NCBI GenBank assembly: GCA_964426305.1
Contig: CAYRPO010000026.1
Span: forward strand, 1 to 14,823
DNA from: CAYRPO01 sp964426305
Lineage (GTDB): Bacteria > Patescibacteriota > Saccharimonadia > Saccharimonadales > CAIOMD01
DNA: 14,823 nt
Direction: 5' to 3'
Below, piece by piece: positions 1-8,467 of this stretch. Under the pieces are notes generated by a model that saw nothing but the letters and a program-made list of their open reading frames with translations, had not been told where the DNA came from and ran no database searches. The first letter of the stretch is position 1; each line of letters starts with the position of its first letter. The translations under genes and the position numbers were made by a program.

Positions 1-842
1 AAAACGAGTGTTGCAAGTGCGAGCCTGCCGTCCAGAACCATGTAAGCACAGATGCTAATGATCGTTACCTGAGCCGTGTACATGACGAGGTTTCGAACAG
101 AACCTTCATACGACAGAAACCCGATATCCTTCACAAGTAGTGTACGGTAACGAGAGCTCAGCGATTTTACCGATCGTATCTCTGACTTTTCGCGGGCAAA
201 GGTTTTGACGATCAAGTTATTGGTTATGGCATCGGCGACTGTCCCGTGCAGCTCGGCACGTATGGCATGCTTCTCGCGCCGATACTGTTCACGTTTTTGC
301 ATACTCCAGCGCACCTGAAAGACAAGTATGACAAATAATATGGCGATGATGCCCGCAAGTAGGGCAGATTGTGTGCCGATGATGCAGATGCCAGTGATGA
401 GCGTGATTGAGAAACCGAGCGTGCGGATAATCAGCAGGTTCTGAAGTGTGTCCTCGGCCCGCACGAAGTCGATATACTTGCTAGTGAGCGCGCCGACCTT
501 TTGGTTGACGAAAAACGCCATGTCTTTGTTGATGATGCGGCTGAACGTATCGTTTCGCAATTCGAACCCGACGTCGCCGGCTTGTCGAGTAAGCGCCTGA
601 AACCCAACCAGGTTGCATAGCACGCCAACTGCAGCGGCTAGGGCTGCCACAACCATACTTGTTAGAACTATGTCGTTCTCGAGCGTCGTGAGTCCTCCGA
701 CCGCACGGCTAAAAGAAAGTGGTATAAGAAGCGTAAAACAAACCTCTGCAAGTGGTATAAGTGCCATTGCGATAAAGAAGCTTCGTTTGTGTTTTTGTAC
801 TTGGTTCCAATACAGGCGTAGGGTCTTTTTATTTGTTTCCAC
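1..842 (-). CDS. ABC transporter, exporter-type transmembrane domain (5' part, runs off the window)
   Basis: The minus strand is open from a GTG at 840-842 to base 1, giving the first 280 residues of a longer protein. The start GTG-GAA-ACA has an AAAGGA ribosome binding site about 10 bases upstream, and no in-frame ATG lies closer to the first membrane span. The residues look like a type I ABC exporter membrane domain: hydrophobic spans near residues 22-45, 55-77 and two more around 140-180. The stretch reading LHGTVADAITNNLIVKTFA and then RE resembles the coupling-helix region of this fold. The nucleotide-binding half would lie outside the window, so fusion to an ATPase cannot be seen. Family is supported by pattern only; the transported substrate is unknown. 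It is divergent from trhO, with 144 bases between the two starts. Confidence 0.8.
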   Translation of the reverse strand, partial: METNKKTLRLYWNQVQKHKRSFFIAMALIPLAEVCFTLLIPLSFSRAVGGLTTLENDIVLTSMVVAALAAAVGVLCNLVGFQALTRQAGDVGFELRNDTFSRIINKDMAFFVNQKVGALTSKYIDFVRAEDTLQNLLIIRTLGFSITLITGICIIGTQSALLAGIIAILFVILVFQVRWSMQKREQYRREKHAIRAELHGTVADAITNNLIVKTFAREKSEIRSVKSLSSRYRTLLVKDIGFLSYEGSVRNLVMYTAQVTIISICAYMVLDGRLALATLV

Positions 843-970
843 GAGCAAACAGTCCTTTCGTCTTACTATATTTTGTCATAAGTGCTTGGAAAAGCTTGTC
901 GTTATTGGATCGGCACGTCCGATCGTTGACGAATTAGAGGATTGCACCGATTCGTACAATCATAGTGGAG

Positions 971-986
971 TTAGTATAATGAATGT
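971..986 (+). promoter_or_regulatory. Putative promoter of trhO, -10 close to the start
   Basis: TATAAT at 975-980 sits six bases before the ATG at 987. A typical start of transcription about seven bases after the -10 would fall on the ATG itself, giving a leaderless mRNA. No Shine-Dalgarno sequence precedes this ATG, and the -35 is weak (TTCGTA at 951-956). ATG triplets at 979 and 983 are in other frames. Confidence 0.55.
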
Positions 987-1898
987 ATGACGGGAATGCA
1001 AAAAATCATTTTGTACTACAAATTTGTGCCTGTATCCGATCCAGACATGGCTCGGCTGTGGCAGCGTGAGCTATGTGAACGCTACGGTTTAAAGGGGCGA
1101 ATTATCATCAGCAAGCACGGCATCAACGGTACTCTTGGTGGGTCAGTCGAAGGTCTCAAATCCTACGTAAAAACCATGAATTTGACTGAAACATTCAAGG
1201 GAATTATCTATAAGTGGAGCGAGGGTGGGGCCGAAGATTTTCCGCGGCTCAGCGTAAAAGTCCGTCCAGAGCTAGTGGCGTTTGGCGCCCCAGACGAGAT
1301 CAAAGTTGATGCGCACGGCGTAGTCGGCGGTGGTAAGCATTTAAAACCAGCCGAGGTCAACAAATTGGTCGAGGAGCACGCGGGTGATGTTGTGTTTTTC
1401 GACGGCAGAAATGCATACGAGGCACAAATAGGCAAATTCAAAAACGCCGTCGTACCCAATGTACGTACGAGTCACGATTTTATTAGGGAAATCGAAGATC
1501 CAAAATACGATGCTATAAAAGACAAACCTATTGTGACGTATTGTACAGGCGGTATTCGCTGCGAGGCGTTGAGTGCACTTATGAAAAATAGAGGCTTTAA
1601 AGAGGTATATCAGATTGATGGCGGCATTGTAAAATATGGTGAAGCCTATGGAGACGATGGCCTATGGGAAGGTAGCCTGTATGTGTTTGACAAACGTATG
1701 GCAACAAAGTTTACCGAAAAAGGCAAAGATATTGGTGAATGTATACATTGCCATGGCAAAACCAGTAACTTCGAAAACTGTGCATACAAACCTTGTAACA
1801 ACTTGGTGCTAATGTGTGAAGCGTGCCACAAAAAAGACGATGTCTGCTCGGCCGAGTGTCGTCAACGCATGGGTACAGCAGTACCATACAATACCTAG
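987..1898 (+). CDS. trhO: tRNA uridine(34) hydroxylase TrhO (rhodanese-like, UPF0176)
   Basis: This 303-residue protein has the TrhO/YceA layout. An N-terminal acylphosphatase-like region (about 5-95) is followed by a rhodanese domain (about 120-230) with DGRNAYE at 139-145 and the active-site loop CTGGIRC, catalytic Cys186. A cysteine-rich tail (252-291, CIHC, CAYKPC, CEAC and two more Cys) probably binds metal. TrhO uses oxygen to hydroxylate wobble uridine 34 of tRNAs, the first step to 5-methoxyuridine or its carboxymethoxy derivative. That function is known for characterised family members and is inferred here. The length matches the bacterial family. It stands alone and converges on guaB, with 47 bases between the stops. 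Confidence 0.9.
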   Translation: MTGMQKIILYYKFVPVSDPDMARLWQRELCERYGLKGRIIISKHGINGTLGGSVEGLKSYVKTMNLTETFKGIIYKWSEGGAEDFPRLSVKVRPELVAFGAPDEIKVDAHGVVGGGKHLKPAEVNKLVEEHAGDVVFFDGRNAYEAQIGKFKNAVVPNVRTSHDFIREIEDPKYDAIKDKPIVTYCTGGIRCEALSALMKNRGFKEVYQIDGGIVKYGEAYGDDGLWEGSLYVFDKRMATKFTEKGKDIGECIHCHGKTSNFENCAYKPCNNLVLMCEACHKKDDVCSAECRQRMGTAVPYNT

Positions 1899-1945
1899 CC
1901 TGTTGAACTATGCGGTACTGCGGTCTCTGTGATGCATTATAGATG

Positions 1946-3079
1946 TCACTGGTAATTGCCACCGGTGTCGGTGATGAAAAGATCGTGTGGATGACTTTCG
2001 GTAAGAGATGACGGGGTAATTTGTATAAAATCGGCAGACTGCCATAGTTCGCGTATATTCTGTGATCCTACGTAATACATACCCGACAATATGCCACCAG
2101 TAAACTTATCAACAAGATCTTTCACGGTGCCAGAACATGGCACTAAACCTTCCACTCCTTCAGCAATGAGTATGTCGCCCTGATAATTTTTGCCATGAAA
2201 TTCATCCTCTGACGATATTGCAAGGCCTTTTTTCATGGCAGACAGTGAGCCCATGGCGCGATATTGCTTAAAGCAATAATCGTCTGAGCCATCAATGATA
2301 TTTTGGAAACGTCCGGGTACATGCTCGGCCTTGAGTCGAACTGTATTGCCTGGAGATTCTTCAGTTGCGGCGAACATCCTGCCCATCATCACTGTAGATG
2401 CGCCAGCCGCTAGGGCTTTGACGGCATCGCCAGAGTTGACGATACCACCATCGGCAATAACGGGTATGTCGGCCTTATGTGCAATTGGTGCGATACTGAG
2501 CAGTGCCGTTAACTGAGGAACGCCCATACCAGACACGATTCGTGTTGAGCAGATTGCTCCAGGCCCCATGCCTACTCGTAGTCCGTCTGCGCCCGCATCG
2601 ATCAATGCCCGGGCACCTTCGGCAGTAGCAACACTGCCGGCGATCACATCTACGCTATATTTTTTCTTTATGTATGACACAGCGTCGATTACCTTTTTTG
2701 AATATCCGTGAGCGGAGTCTACCAGAACAACATCTACCTGTGCATCGATGAGCGCTTTGACCCTGGCCTCATAGCCGCTACTTGAGCCAACGGCAGCTCC
2801 AACAACAAAGCCTTGTGCTTTTACTTTTTTGACCTCATTTGCTTGATCGTCAATCGTTAGATTGCGATGTATGATGCCAATACCACCGACCCGCGCAAGT
2901 GCTATGGCGAGACCATGCTCGGTCACGGTGTCCATGGGCGACGATACCAAGGGTGCTGCTAATGTAATATTTTTTGTTATGTTTGTATTGAGTTGTATGT
3001 CTGATCTGTCGAACCCCGAATAGCCTGGGCGCAGGAGGACGTCGTTGAATGTGAGTGAAAGAGAAAATGTTTGTTCCAT
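1946..3079 (-). CDS. guaB: CBS-less IMP dehydrogenase / GMP reductase family protein
   Basis: A 377-residue TIM-barrel protein of the IMPDH/GMPR family. The N-terminal LTFNDVLLRPGYS (10-21), the catalytic loop GMGPGAICSTR with Cys177, the IADGGI phosphate-binding strand (208-213), the MGSLSAM segment and the C-terminal ESHPHD (361-366) all fit IMPDH. Typical IMPDHs are near 490 residues. The difference is the missing CBS pair, since EVKKVKAQG (82-90) runs straight into FVVGAAVG (91-98). The segment after SLSAM lacks the Arg-Tyr pair expected in the mobile flap (SSEDEFHGKNY instead of a DRYFQ-like sequence), and EGRVPY is EGLVPC. IMPDH makes XMP from IMP for GMP synthesis. Because of these changes the exact reaction is uncertain. 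The ATG is five bases from a -10 box, with no Shine-Dalgarno sequence. Confidence 0.85.
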   Translation of the reverse strand: MEQTFSLSLTFNDVLLRPGYSGFDRSDIQLNTNITKNITLAAPLVSSPMDTVTEHGLAIALARVGGIGIIHRNLTIDDQANEVKKVKAQGFVVGAAVGSSSGYEARVKALIDAQVDVVLVDSAHGYSKKVIDAVSYIKKKYSVDVIAGSVATAEGARALIDAGADGLRVGMGPGAICSTRIVSGMGVPQLTALLSIAPIAHKADIPVIADGGIVNSGDAVKALAAGASTVMMGRMFAATEESPGNTVRLKAEHVPGRFQNIIDGSDDYCFKQYRAMGSLSAMKKGLAISSEDEFHGKNYQGDILIAEGVEGLVPCSGTVKDLVDKFTGGILSGMYYVGSQNIRELWQSADFIQITPSSLTESHPHDLFITDTGGNYQ

Positions 3080-3114
3080 GTCTTATCCTAACGCATAGAT
3101 TTCGTATATGTCAA
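3080..3114 (-). promoter_or_regulatory. Putative leaderless promoter of guaB
   Basis: Read on the minus strand there is a perfect TTGACA (3109-3114), an 18-base spacer, TAGGAT (3085-3090), then five bases to the ATG at 3079. The expected transcription start is at or within two bases of the A of the ATG. Confidence 0.65.
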
Positions 3115-3152
3115 AGTGTATATGTATCGATGAAGCATGCAATGCCAAAGAG

Positions 3153-3167
3153 TATAATGACAAGATC
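3153..3167 (+). promoter_or_regulatory. Putative promoter of uvrC, decides its start
   Basis: TATAAT at 3153-3158 lies nine bases before the ATG at 3168. The upstream in-frame ATG at 3108 precedes this box and overlaps the guaB -35. The box therefore supports 3168 as the start and a leaderless or nearly leaderless transcript. No convincing -35 is seen. Confidence 0.5.
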
Positions 3168-4676
3168 ATGCATACCACACTTGTTCAAAAGCTACAGTCT
3201 TTACCCGCTTCCCCGGGCGTCTATTTTCATAAGGATGCATCAGGCCAGATCATTTATGTTGGCAAGGCTGCGGTCTTGCGCAATCGAGTTCGACAATATT
3301 TTCAAACCAGTAGGTATCGTGACCCAAAGACTGACGCATTGGTCGCCGAGATCGTAGACGTTGACTGGATCGAAGTGGATAGCGAAGTCGAGGCCCTGTT
3401 TTTAGAAGCCGAGATGATCCGGCGCTATCAACCGCAATACAACATATTGCTTCGCGACGACAAGTCCATGTCGTATGTGCGCATCGACCTCAAATCGCAA
3501 GCGCCCAGTGTTACTGTTACAAGACGTCCACTTGACGACGGAGCAGAGTACTTTGGTCCATTCTTAAGTGCCGGCCCACTACGTCGTGCCCTCAAGTTCT
3601 TACGCAAAATCTTTCCATATTCTACGCATACCCAGCTTCCAGATCGGGGTTGTCTACAATATCATCTTGGCCTGTGTCCTGGTCCGGAAACACAGCAGTA
3701 CGACCGCGACCTATACCTGAAAAACCTACACAAGTTAATTCGATACATTCGCGGCGAACGAACGTTGGTGGTGCGAGAGCTCGAGAAGGACATGAAACAG
3801 TTGTCCCGTGATCAGCAGTTTGAGCAGGCCGCCGTTGCTCGTAATCGCCTGCATGCCCTCCAGAGTTTGCAAAATCGTATTATCTTCAGCGATGTAGAAA
3901 ACATGGATCTGTCAAAAGACCATGCACTATATGATTTGACGCAATTACTGGGGCTCGAAAAACCACCGAAGCGAATCGAAGGCTATGACATTAGTCATAT
4001 GCAGGGCACCGACACGGTTGCCAGTATGGTCGTGTTTACGAACGGCGTTTCCGACAAGGGCTCGTACCGCAAATTCAAGATGCGTATACCTGGCAACGAC
4101 GACTTTGCGCATATGAATGAAGTTATAGTGCGTCGTTTTGCAGAAAAAAACATCAAGGCCTGGGGTAGGCCAGATTTTGTCATCATTGACGGAGGCAAGG
4201 GCCAGCTCAATGCCGCGCTTGATGCTCGGGACTCCCTTGGTTTCGATGTGCCCATGGTTGGTTTGGCAAAAAAATTCGAAGAAATTGTCGTCAACAAATC
4301 ACGGAGTGGCGTGCGTATACACGAAGAGTATGTACTGAAGTTGAAGGGATATCATACCGACGAGTCGGACGAGCTGGTGCGGCTACAGCTGCCCGATACC
4401 AGTCACCTCGTTAAGCTATTTCAGCGAATTCGCGATGAGTCTCATCGATTCGCTGTCAGCTATCATTCCACACTAAAAACAAAGCGTCAGACAGTGAGCA
4501 TGCTTGACCAGATTCCTACCATTGGCCCAACTACACGAAAGAAGTTGCTAAAGACATTTGGTTCGGTGCGAGGTGTTATGCAGGCCCGCGATGCCGAACT
4601 TGACCATGCTATTGGTCCGAAAAAGGCAACCATCCTGCGGCAATATTTACGTGCATATCAGAAAGGACAATTATGA
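3168..4676 (+). CDS. uvrC: Excinuclease ABC subunit UvrC
   Basis: UvrC makes both incisions in UvrABC nucleotide excision repair. The frame is open from 3108. I choose ATG 3168 (502 residues) because family members begin with a short lead into LxxLPxxPGVY, and MHTTLVQKLQSLPASPGVYF fits exactly. Domains in the 3168 numbering: GIY-YIG nuclease (about 10-95, PGVYF and YVGKA), UVR helix pair (about 205-235), RNase H-like nuclease (about 265-430, with EGYDISH, IIDGGKGQ and RDESHRFA carrying the acidic and His residues), and a C-terminal helix-hairpin-helix region (about 445-500, IPTIGPTTRKKLL). It is about 100 residues shorter than the E. coli protein. In the linker only Cys162 and Cys170 remain of the four cysteines known to hold a 4Fe-4S cluster. 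It overlaps the next gene by four bases (ATGA). Confidence 0.93.
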   Translation: MHTTLVQKLQSLPASPGVYFHKDASGQIIYVGKAAVLRNRVRQYFQTSRYRDPKTDALVAEIVDVDWIEVDSEVEALFLEAEMIRRYQPQYNILLRDDKSMSYVRIDLKSQAPSVTVTRRPLDDGAEYFGPFLSAGPLRRALKFLRKIFPYSTHTQLPDRGCLQYHLGLCPGPETQQYDRDLYLKNLHKLIRYIRGERTLVVRELEKDMKQLSRDQQFEQAAVARNRLHALQSLQNRIIFSDVENMDLSKDHALYDLTQLLGLEKPPKRIEGYDISHMQGTDTVASMVVFTNGVSDKGSYRKFKMRIPGNDDFAHMNEVIVRRFAEKNIKAWGRPDFVIIDGGKGQLNAALDARDSLGFDVPMVGLAKKFEEIVVNKSRSGVRIHEEYVLKLKGYHTDESDELVRLQLPDTSHLVKLFQRIRDESHRFAVSYHSTLKTKRQTVSMLDQIPTIGPTTRKKLLKTFGSVRGVMQARDAELDHAIGPKKATILRQYLRAYQKGQL

Positions 4677-5845
4677 CATTTTGTACAACCGACTTTTATC
4701 GCGAGAATCGCCAAAAGCTCGCTGAGATTGTTGCTCACGATGCAATTATTGTGGTCGCGGGCAATGGCCTTGTGCAGCGTGGCGGCGATACGAACTATCG
4801 ATTCCACCAGGACAGCAATATGCGCTATTTGACCGGTCTCGATGAGCCCGATTTGGTGCTGGTTATCGATACTTCGCACGGTGCCGAATATATCGGTCTG
4901 CCAAAACGCACAAAAACCGAGATACTTTTTGGTGGAGGGTTCGATGCCGAACAAATTACATCGGTCAGCGGTGTAGCTACGGTTTTGCCCGTATCGGACA
5001 TACTTGATATATGTAAGACACGCTCAAGTAAGCTGCCGGTGTATTACAATATGCCAGCACCGCGTCGGGCAGGCGAGCATTATACAAATCCGGCTAGAAA
5101 GTCTGTGCTCGATAGCCTGAGGCGTCGAGGCATGTCACCAAAGGACATACGGCCCTTGCTGGCAGGCTTACGGAGCGTCAAGCAGCCGGTTGAGATTCAG
5201 GCCATAGAGGCTGCGATTCGATACACACATGAAGCACTGCAGCTTGCACAAAAACAGTTGCATCACGGTAGCGAGCAAGCATTACAGGTACATATCGATG
5301 CCCATTTTGCTCGACACAGCCTTGAGCATGCCTATCAGCCCATCGTGGCCAGCGGCCGTAACGCAACCACACTGCATTACGTGAAAAACAATGCCAGTTT
5401 CAGCTATGGTGAAGCTGTCCTGTTTGATGTCGGCGCCGAAGTCGAGGGTTATGCTGCAGACATCTCACGGACATATGTATATGGGCAAAACGACAGAGCT
5501 CAAGCCGTGATTGATGCTGTTGGTCGCGTACAGCAAGCAGTGATTGGCGCTGTCAAGCCGGGAGCCACCTGGAAAGGACTGAGTCAGCTCGCTAATGATC
5601 ACATGAAGGCCGAACTGGGGGCACTGAACCTGTCGGGTGTGGACGTGCGTACATACTTTCCGCACGCATTTGGACATTTTTTAGGTCTTGATGTTCACGA
5701 TGTAGGAGATTATACAAAACCACTTGAACCAGGCATTGTACTGACTGTCGAACCAGGCATATACATCGCCGCAGAAGGCATAGGTGTGCGTATCGAAGAT
5801 GACATTGTTGTGACCCCTACGGGCTCAAGAATCTTGGGTAGTTAG
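4673..5845 (+). CDS. pepP: Xaa-Pro aminopeptidase (M24, aminopeptidase P)
   Basis: A 390-residue metallopeptidase with an N-terminal aminopeptidase P domain (about 5-135) and a C-terminal pita-bread M24 domain (about 170-390). The five metal ligands are visible: Asp252 (LFDVGAEVEGY), Asp263 (AADISRTY), His335 (PHAFGHFLGLDVHD), Glu360 (TVEPGIY) and Glu374 (VRIEDD). Family members remove an N-terminal residue before proline using two Mn2+ or similar ions in the cytoplasm. The start ATG overlaps the uvrC stop and has AAAGGA seven bases upstream, which suggests translational coupling with uvrC. This is one of the clear Shine-Dalgarno sites in the window. The symbol pepP is by family; substrate preference is not proven. 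Confidence 0.9.
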   Translation: MTFCTTDFYRENRQKLAEIVAHDAIIVVAGNGLVQRGGDTNYRFHQDSNMRYLTGLDEPDLVLVIDTSHGAEYIGLPKRTKTEILFGGGFDAEQITSVSGVATVLPVSDILDICKTRSSKLPVYYNMPAPRRAGEHYTNPARKSVLDSLRRRGMSPKDIRPLLAGLRSVKQPVEIQAIEAAIRYTHEALQLAQKQLHHGSEQALQVHIDAHFARHSLEHAYQPIVASGRNATTLHYVKNNASFSYGEAVLFDVGAEVEGYAADISRTYVYGQNDRAQAVIDAVGRVQQAVIGAVKPGATWKGLSQLANDHMKAELGALNLSGVDVRTYFPHAFGHFLGLDVHDVGDYTKPLEPGIVLTVEPGIYIAAEGIGVRIEDDIVVTPTGSRILGS

Positions 5846-5862
5846 GCGTAAGCGGGTATACT
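5834..5862 (+). promoter_or_regulatory. Putative promoter of the YvlD-like gene and secG
   Basis: TTGGGT at 5834-5839, a 17-base spacer and TATACT at 5857-5862 precede the ATG at 5875 by 12 bases. The predicted leader is only about six bases and has no ribosome binding site. The promoter overlaps the end of the peptidase gene. Confidence 0.45.
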
Positions 5863-5874
5863 GTACAGTAGAAC

Positions 5875-6258
5875 ATGCGTAGACAAGCTGCACAATTTAT
5901 TGTCCGTTGGCTGGCGAACTGTCTCGGGCTTGTACTTGCAGGCGGTTTGTTTGGCCTCTTGGACTATGGCGCCAACTGGACCGTTGTTTTGTGTGGGGGG
6001 TTCGTATTGGCAGTACTCAACGCCCTGGTAAAACCATTGTTAGTGATCGTAACATTGCCGGCCATTGCACTGAGCCTAGGACTGTTTACGATTGTCATAA
6101 ATGGCATTATTGTTTATCTGGCCGGGATACTCTATGGACCCCTGGTGGTTGACTCATTTTGGGCGGCTGTGCTTGCCGGTATGCTGATAGGCCTGGTAAA
6201 CTATATTGTAAATATGTTTTTGGAGGTTCGACAGGAAAAACATGACAAGTATTTTTAA
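5875..6258 (+). CDS. Small membrane protein, phage holin family 4 / YvlD-like
   Basis: A 127-residue protein with four predicted membrane helices (about 8-30, 34-55, 60-85, 92-117). The segment NALVKPLLVIVTLPAIALS followed by LGLFTIVINGIIVY is the hallmark of the PF04020 family (YvlD). Despite its family name, nothing shows that it acts as a holin in ordinary chromosomes; its role is unknown. The C-terminus is charged (VRQEKHDKYF). It overlaps secG by 17 bases in another frame, so the two are probably cotranscribed. Confidence 0.8.
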   Translation: MRRQAAQFIVRWLANCLGLVLAGGLFGLLDYGANWTVVLCGGFVLAVLNALVKPLLVIVTLPAIALSLGLFTIVINGIIVYLAGILYGPLVVDSFWAAVLAGMLIGLVNYIVNMFLEVRQEKHDKYF

Positions 6259-6460
6259 TTACATCACAGTTGGCTCAGCTCTGCTTATGACAGTTACGAT
6301 TCTCATGCAGGTCCGTGGCGCCGGTCTGGGGGCCGGTTTTGGCGGTAGTGCAGACATCAACACCGTACGTCGCGGCTCCGACAAAACCCTCTTTCAGATG
6401 ACCATTGTGTTGGCGATTGTTTTTGTCGTGTCAATTATTTTGGGAATCGTTGCAAAATAA
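6242..6460 (+). CDS. secG: Preprotein translocase subunit SecG
   Basis: A 72-residue protein with two membrane helices (about 4-24 and 50-70) joined by the conserved SecG loop QVRGAGLGAGFGGS (23-36) and NTVRRGSDKTLF. SecG is the small nonessential subunit of the SecYEG channel, which helps protein export driven by SecA. Length and loop are typical. The start has AGGA seven bases upstream (ACAGGAAAAACATG) and lies inside the end of the preceding gene. The secretion role fits the exported solute-binding protein that follows. Confidence 0.93.
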   Translation: MTSIFNYITVGSALLMTVTILMQVRGAGLGAGFGGSADINTVRRGSDKTLFQMTIVLAIVFVVSIILGIVAK

Positions 6461-6469
6461 TCAACACCC

Positions 6470-8239
6470 ATGATTAAACGCCCTACGCGTGTAACACTTC
6501 GTCGTCGCATACGTTCGCGTAAAAAACGCGTAAGTATCGCCAGTGAATCTGCCAATAAGCAGCTCGATCGACATTTATTTCGTCGTTGGCAGAACATAGT
6601 TGACTCTCGGCGCTTTATCGGTACATGGCTTGGCTTGGTGTGTATTCTGATCGTCACGGTTGTCTTTCAGGCTCGGGCGTTGGGTGAGTACTATTTGATA
6701 GCCAAGCCCGTAAAGGGGGGTGTGTATTCAGAGGGTATGGTTGGGAAATTCACCAACGCAAATCCATTGTTTATATCTAATAATGTTGATGCAGCAGTCT
6801 CAAAACTGTTGTTTTCTTCTTTGTTAACATATAACGACAGAAATGAGCTGGTTGGTGACCTTGCGGCGTCGTGGGTGGTTGACGATCGGAATGTTGTTTA
6901 TACCGTACGCCTTAAACCCGAACTTGTGTGGCACGATGGCACACCACTTACTGCCGATGATGTTTTGTTTACGTACCAGCTTATTCAGAACCCTGATGTT
7001 AAATCGCCATTGTTAACTGGCTGGACAGGTGTAAAGATTGAAAAAATCAACAAAACGACAATTCGCTTTACGCTCCCAAGTCCGTTTGGCCCATTTCCGC
7101 ATGCACTTACCAATGGCATAGTGCCAAAGCATGTGCTCAAAGACATTCCTGACAGCCAGCTTCGTAGCGCGTCATTCAATACAAAGTCACCCGTAGGTAG
7201 TGGTCCATATGTTTGGAAAGGAGTGAACCTCTTTGGGTCGTCGGCGAGCGACCAGCGTCAAGTTGTGCAAATGTCGCGATTTTTGAAATATCATTTTGGC
7301 GCCGCTGCGATTGACAGCTTCAGTATCAATACTTATCCAGACGGCTTGAGTGTTGCTGCCGCATTAAAAAACAAAGATATCGTGGCCGCATCCGGCCTTG
7401 AGGTGGGTACTGTGTCTGAGGGCGGCTATAATGAGACAAACTATTCACTTGCGTCTAGTAATATGCTGTTCTTCAGAAACGACCAGCCTGTATTGTCAGA
7501 TGCAAAAGTTCGCCAGGCACTGGTGCGTGCTACTGATGCACCAACCATCACGAGGTCACTCGGATACCCTGTCATACCCGTGCGCAGCCCGTTACTGAGC
7601 TCTCATGTTGGTTACGATCCGGCCGTCACTCAATTACCGTACAGCCCTGCAGATGCAAGCAGTACCCTAACTGCTGCAGGCTGGATTGTTGCTCCTGGGC
7701 AGCAGTATCGTTCAAAAGATGGCAAACAGCTCGCCCTCAAGCTTGTTGCGGAAAGTACCCCAGAAAATAGCGACGTAGCGACCTATATCCAAAAACAATG
7801 GGCTGCGGTTGGTGTAAGGCTCGACGTAGATCTGCGCGATGCAAAGGACTTTGTTCAGAGCAATGTTCTGGCGCATAATTACGACGTTTTGCTGTACGCA
7901 ATCAACCTTGGTCCCGATCCTGACGTTTTCCCATATTGGCATTCGTCGCAGGCCGAAGTCGGTAAATTGAACCTCTCGAACTATAAAAACAAAACGGCCG
8001 ATTTAGCTCTTGAAGGCGGACGTACCAGAACAAATCCTGCGCTGCGTTCCGCGAAATACAAGCCATTTTTAGAGGCTTGGCGTAATGATGCTCCGGCAGT
8101 TGGGCTGTATCAGCCACGATATCTATATGTTACAAACCAACCCGTATATGGCATACGTGAGCGCATTCTCAACACACCGGCTGACCGCCTGAGCGACGTG
8201 TATCTTTGGATGATCAACACACAAAAACAACCCTACTAG
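6470..8239 (+). CDS. Membrane-anchored peptide/nickel-type extracellular solute-binding protein (family 5)
   Basis: A 589-residue protein. The first 45 residues are very basic (RRRIRSRKKR near 11-20) and cytoplasmic, then one membrane helix (about 48-70, GTWLGLVCILIVTVVF) anchors a large outer domain. There is no lipobox cysteine, so anchoring is by the uncleaved helix rather than lipid. The body matches SBP_bac_5 (DppA/OppA-like): GGVYSEGMVGKFTNANPLF (83-101), SSLLTYNDRNELVGDLAASW (about 115-134), WHDGTPLTADDVLFTYQLI (about 153-171) and KVRQALVRATD (about 346). Relatives bind oligopeptides or similar ligands for ABC import; the ligand here is unknown and no permease genes follow. It begins nine bases after the secG stop with no clear ribosome binding site, so it may be read from the same transcript. 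Confidence 0.88.
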   Translation: MIKRPTRVTLRRRIRSRKKRVSIASESANKQLDRHLFRRWQNIVDSRRFIGTWLGLVCILIVTVVFQARALGEYYLIAKPVKGGVYSEGMVGKFTNANPLFISNNVDAAVSKLLFSSLLTYNDRNELVGDLAASWVVDDRNVVYTVRLKPELVWHDGTPLTADDVLFTYQLIQNPDVKSPLLTGWTGVKIEKINKTTIRFTLPSPFGPFPHALTNGIVPKHVLKDIPDSQLRSASFNTKSPVGSGPYVWKGVNLFGSSASDQRQVVQMSRFLKYHFGAAAIDSFSINTYPDGLSVAAALKNKDIVAASGLEVGTVSEGGYNETNYSLASSNMLFFRNDQPVLSDAKVRQALVRATDAPTITRSLGYPVIPVRSPLLSSHVGYDPAVTQLPYSPADASSTLTAAGWIVAPGQQYRSKDGKQLALKLVAESTPENSDVATYIQKQWAAVGVRLDVDLRDAKDFVQSNVLAHNYDVLLYAINLGPDPDVFPYWHSSQAEVGKLNLSNYKNKTADLALEGGRTRTNPALRSAKYKPFLEAWRNDAPAVGLYQPRYLYVTNQPVYGIRERILNTPADRLSDVYLWMINTQKQPY

Positions 8240-8257
8240 TGTTTTTGGTGTTACATT

Positions 8258-8266
8258 TGATACAAT
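8258..8266 (+). promoter_or_regulatory. Extended -10 promoter before the structured intergenic region
   Basis: TGATACAAT at 8258-8266 is an extended -10. It predicts a transcription start near 8273, 19 bases before the tRNA-like copy at 8292. No clear -35 is seen. Confidence 0.4.
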
Positions 8267-8288
8267 GATCGTGTTTCACGATGCAAGT

Positions 8289-8308
8289 TATGCGGATGTG
8301 GCGGAATG
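8289..8308 (+). repeat. Copy 1 of a 20-base direct repeat (tRNA-Leu 5' end)
   Basis: Identical to 8493-8512. It covers three bases upstream of the tRNA plus its first 17 bases (acceptor strand and start of the D arm). The offset is 204 bases. Confidence 0.9.
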
Positions 8309-8461
8309 TGAGAAGCGCCAGTGGCGCTTTGCAAGACCGCAGCCATGGTACGGCGAATGCCGCCAAGGCGAGGTGGGGGCGCGAACCGATTTGCCAGCTT
8401 GCTGGCAAGTAGAATCGTGCCAGACGTTCACTGGGCATAGCAATCGAGTGACCAAGTCCTC

Positions 8462-8467
8462 TATAAT
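8462..8467 (+). promoter_or_regulatory. Putative -10 box of tRNA-Leu(CAG)
   Basis: TATAAT lies 28 bases before the tRNA, predicting a leader of about 22 bases. The -35 is not recognisable. Confidence 0.4.

Noticed and set aside
613..990. 125-codon plus-strand frame before trhO
   Set aside because: It lies mostly antisense to the ABC transporter domain, whose protein signals are clear, and its own translation has no recognisable features.
3108..3167. 20-residue N-terminal extension of UvrC from the ATG at 3108
   Set aside because: It overlaps the guaB -35, precedes the TATAAT at 3153, and homologs begin near the LPxxPGVY segment.
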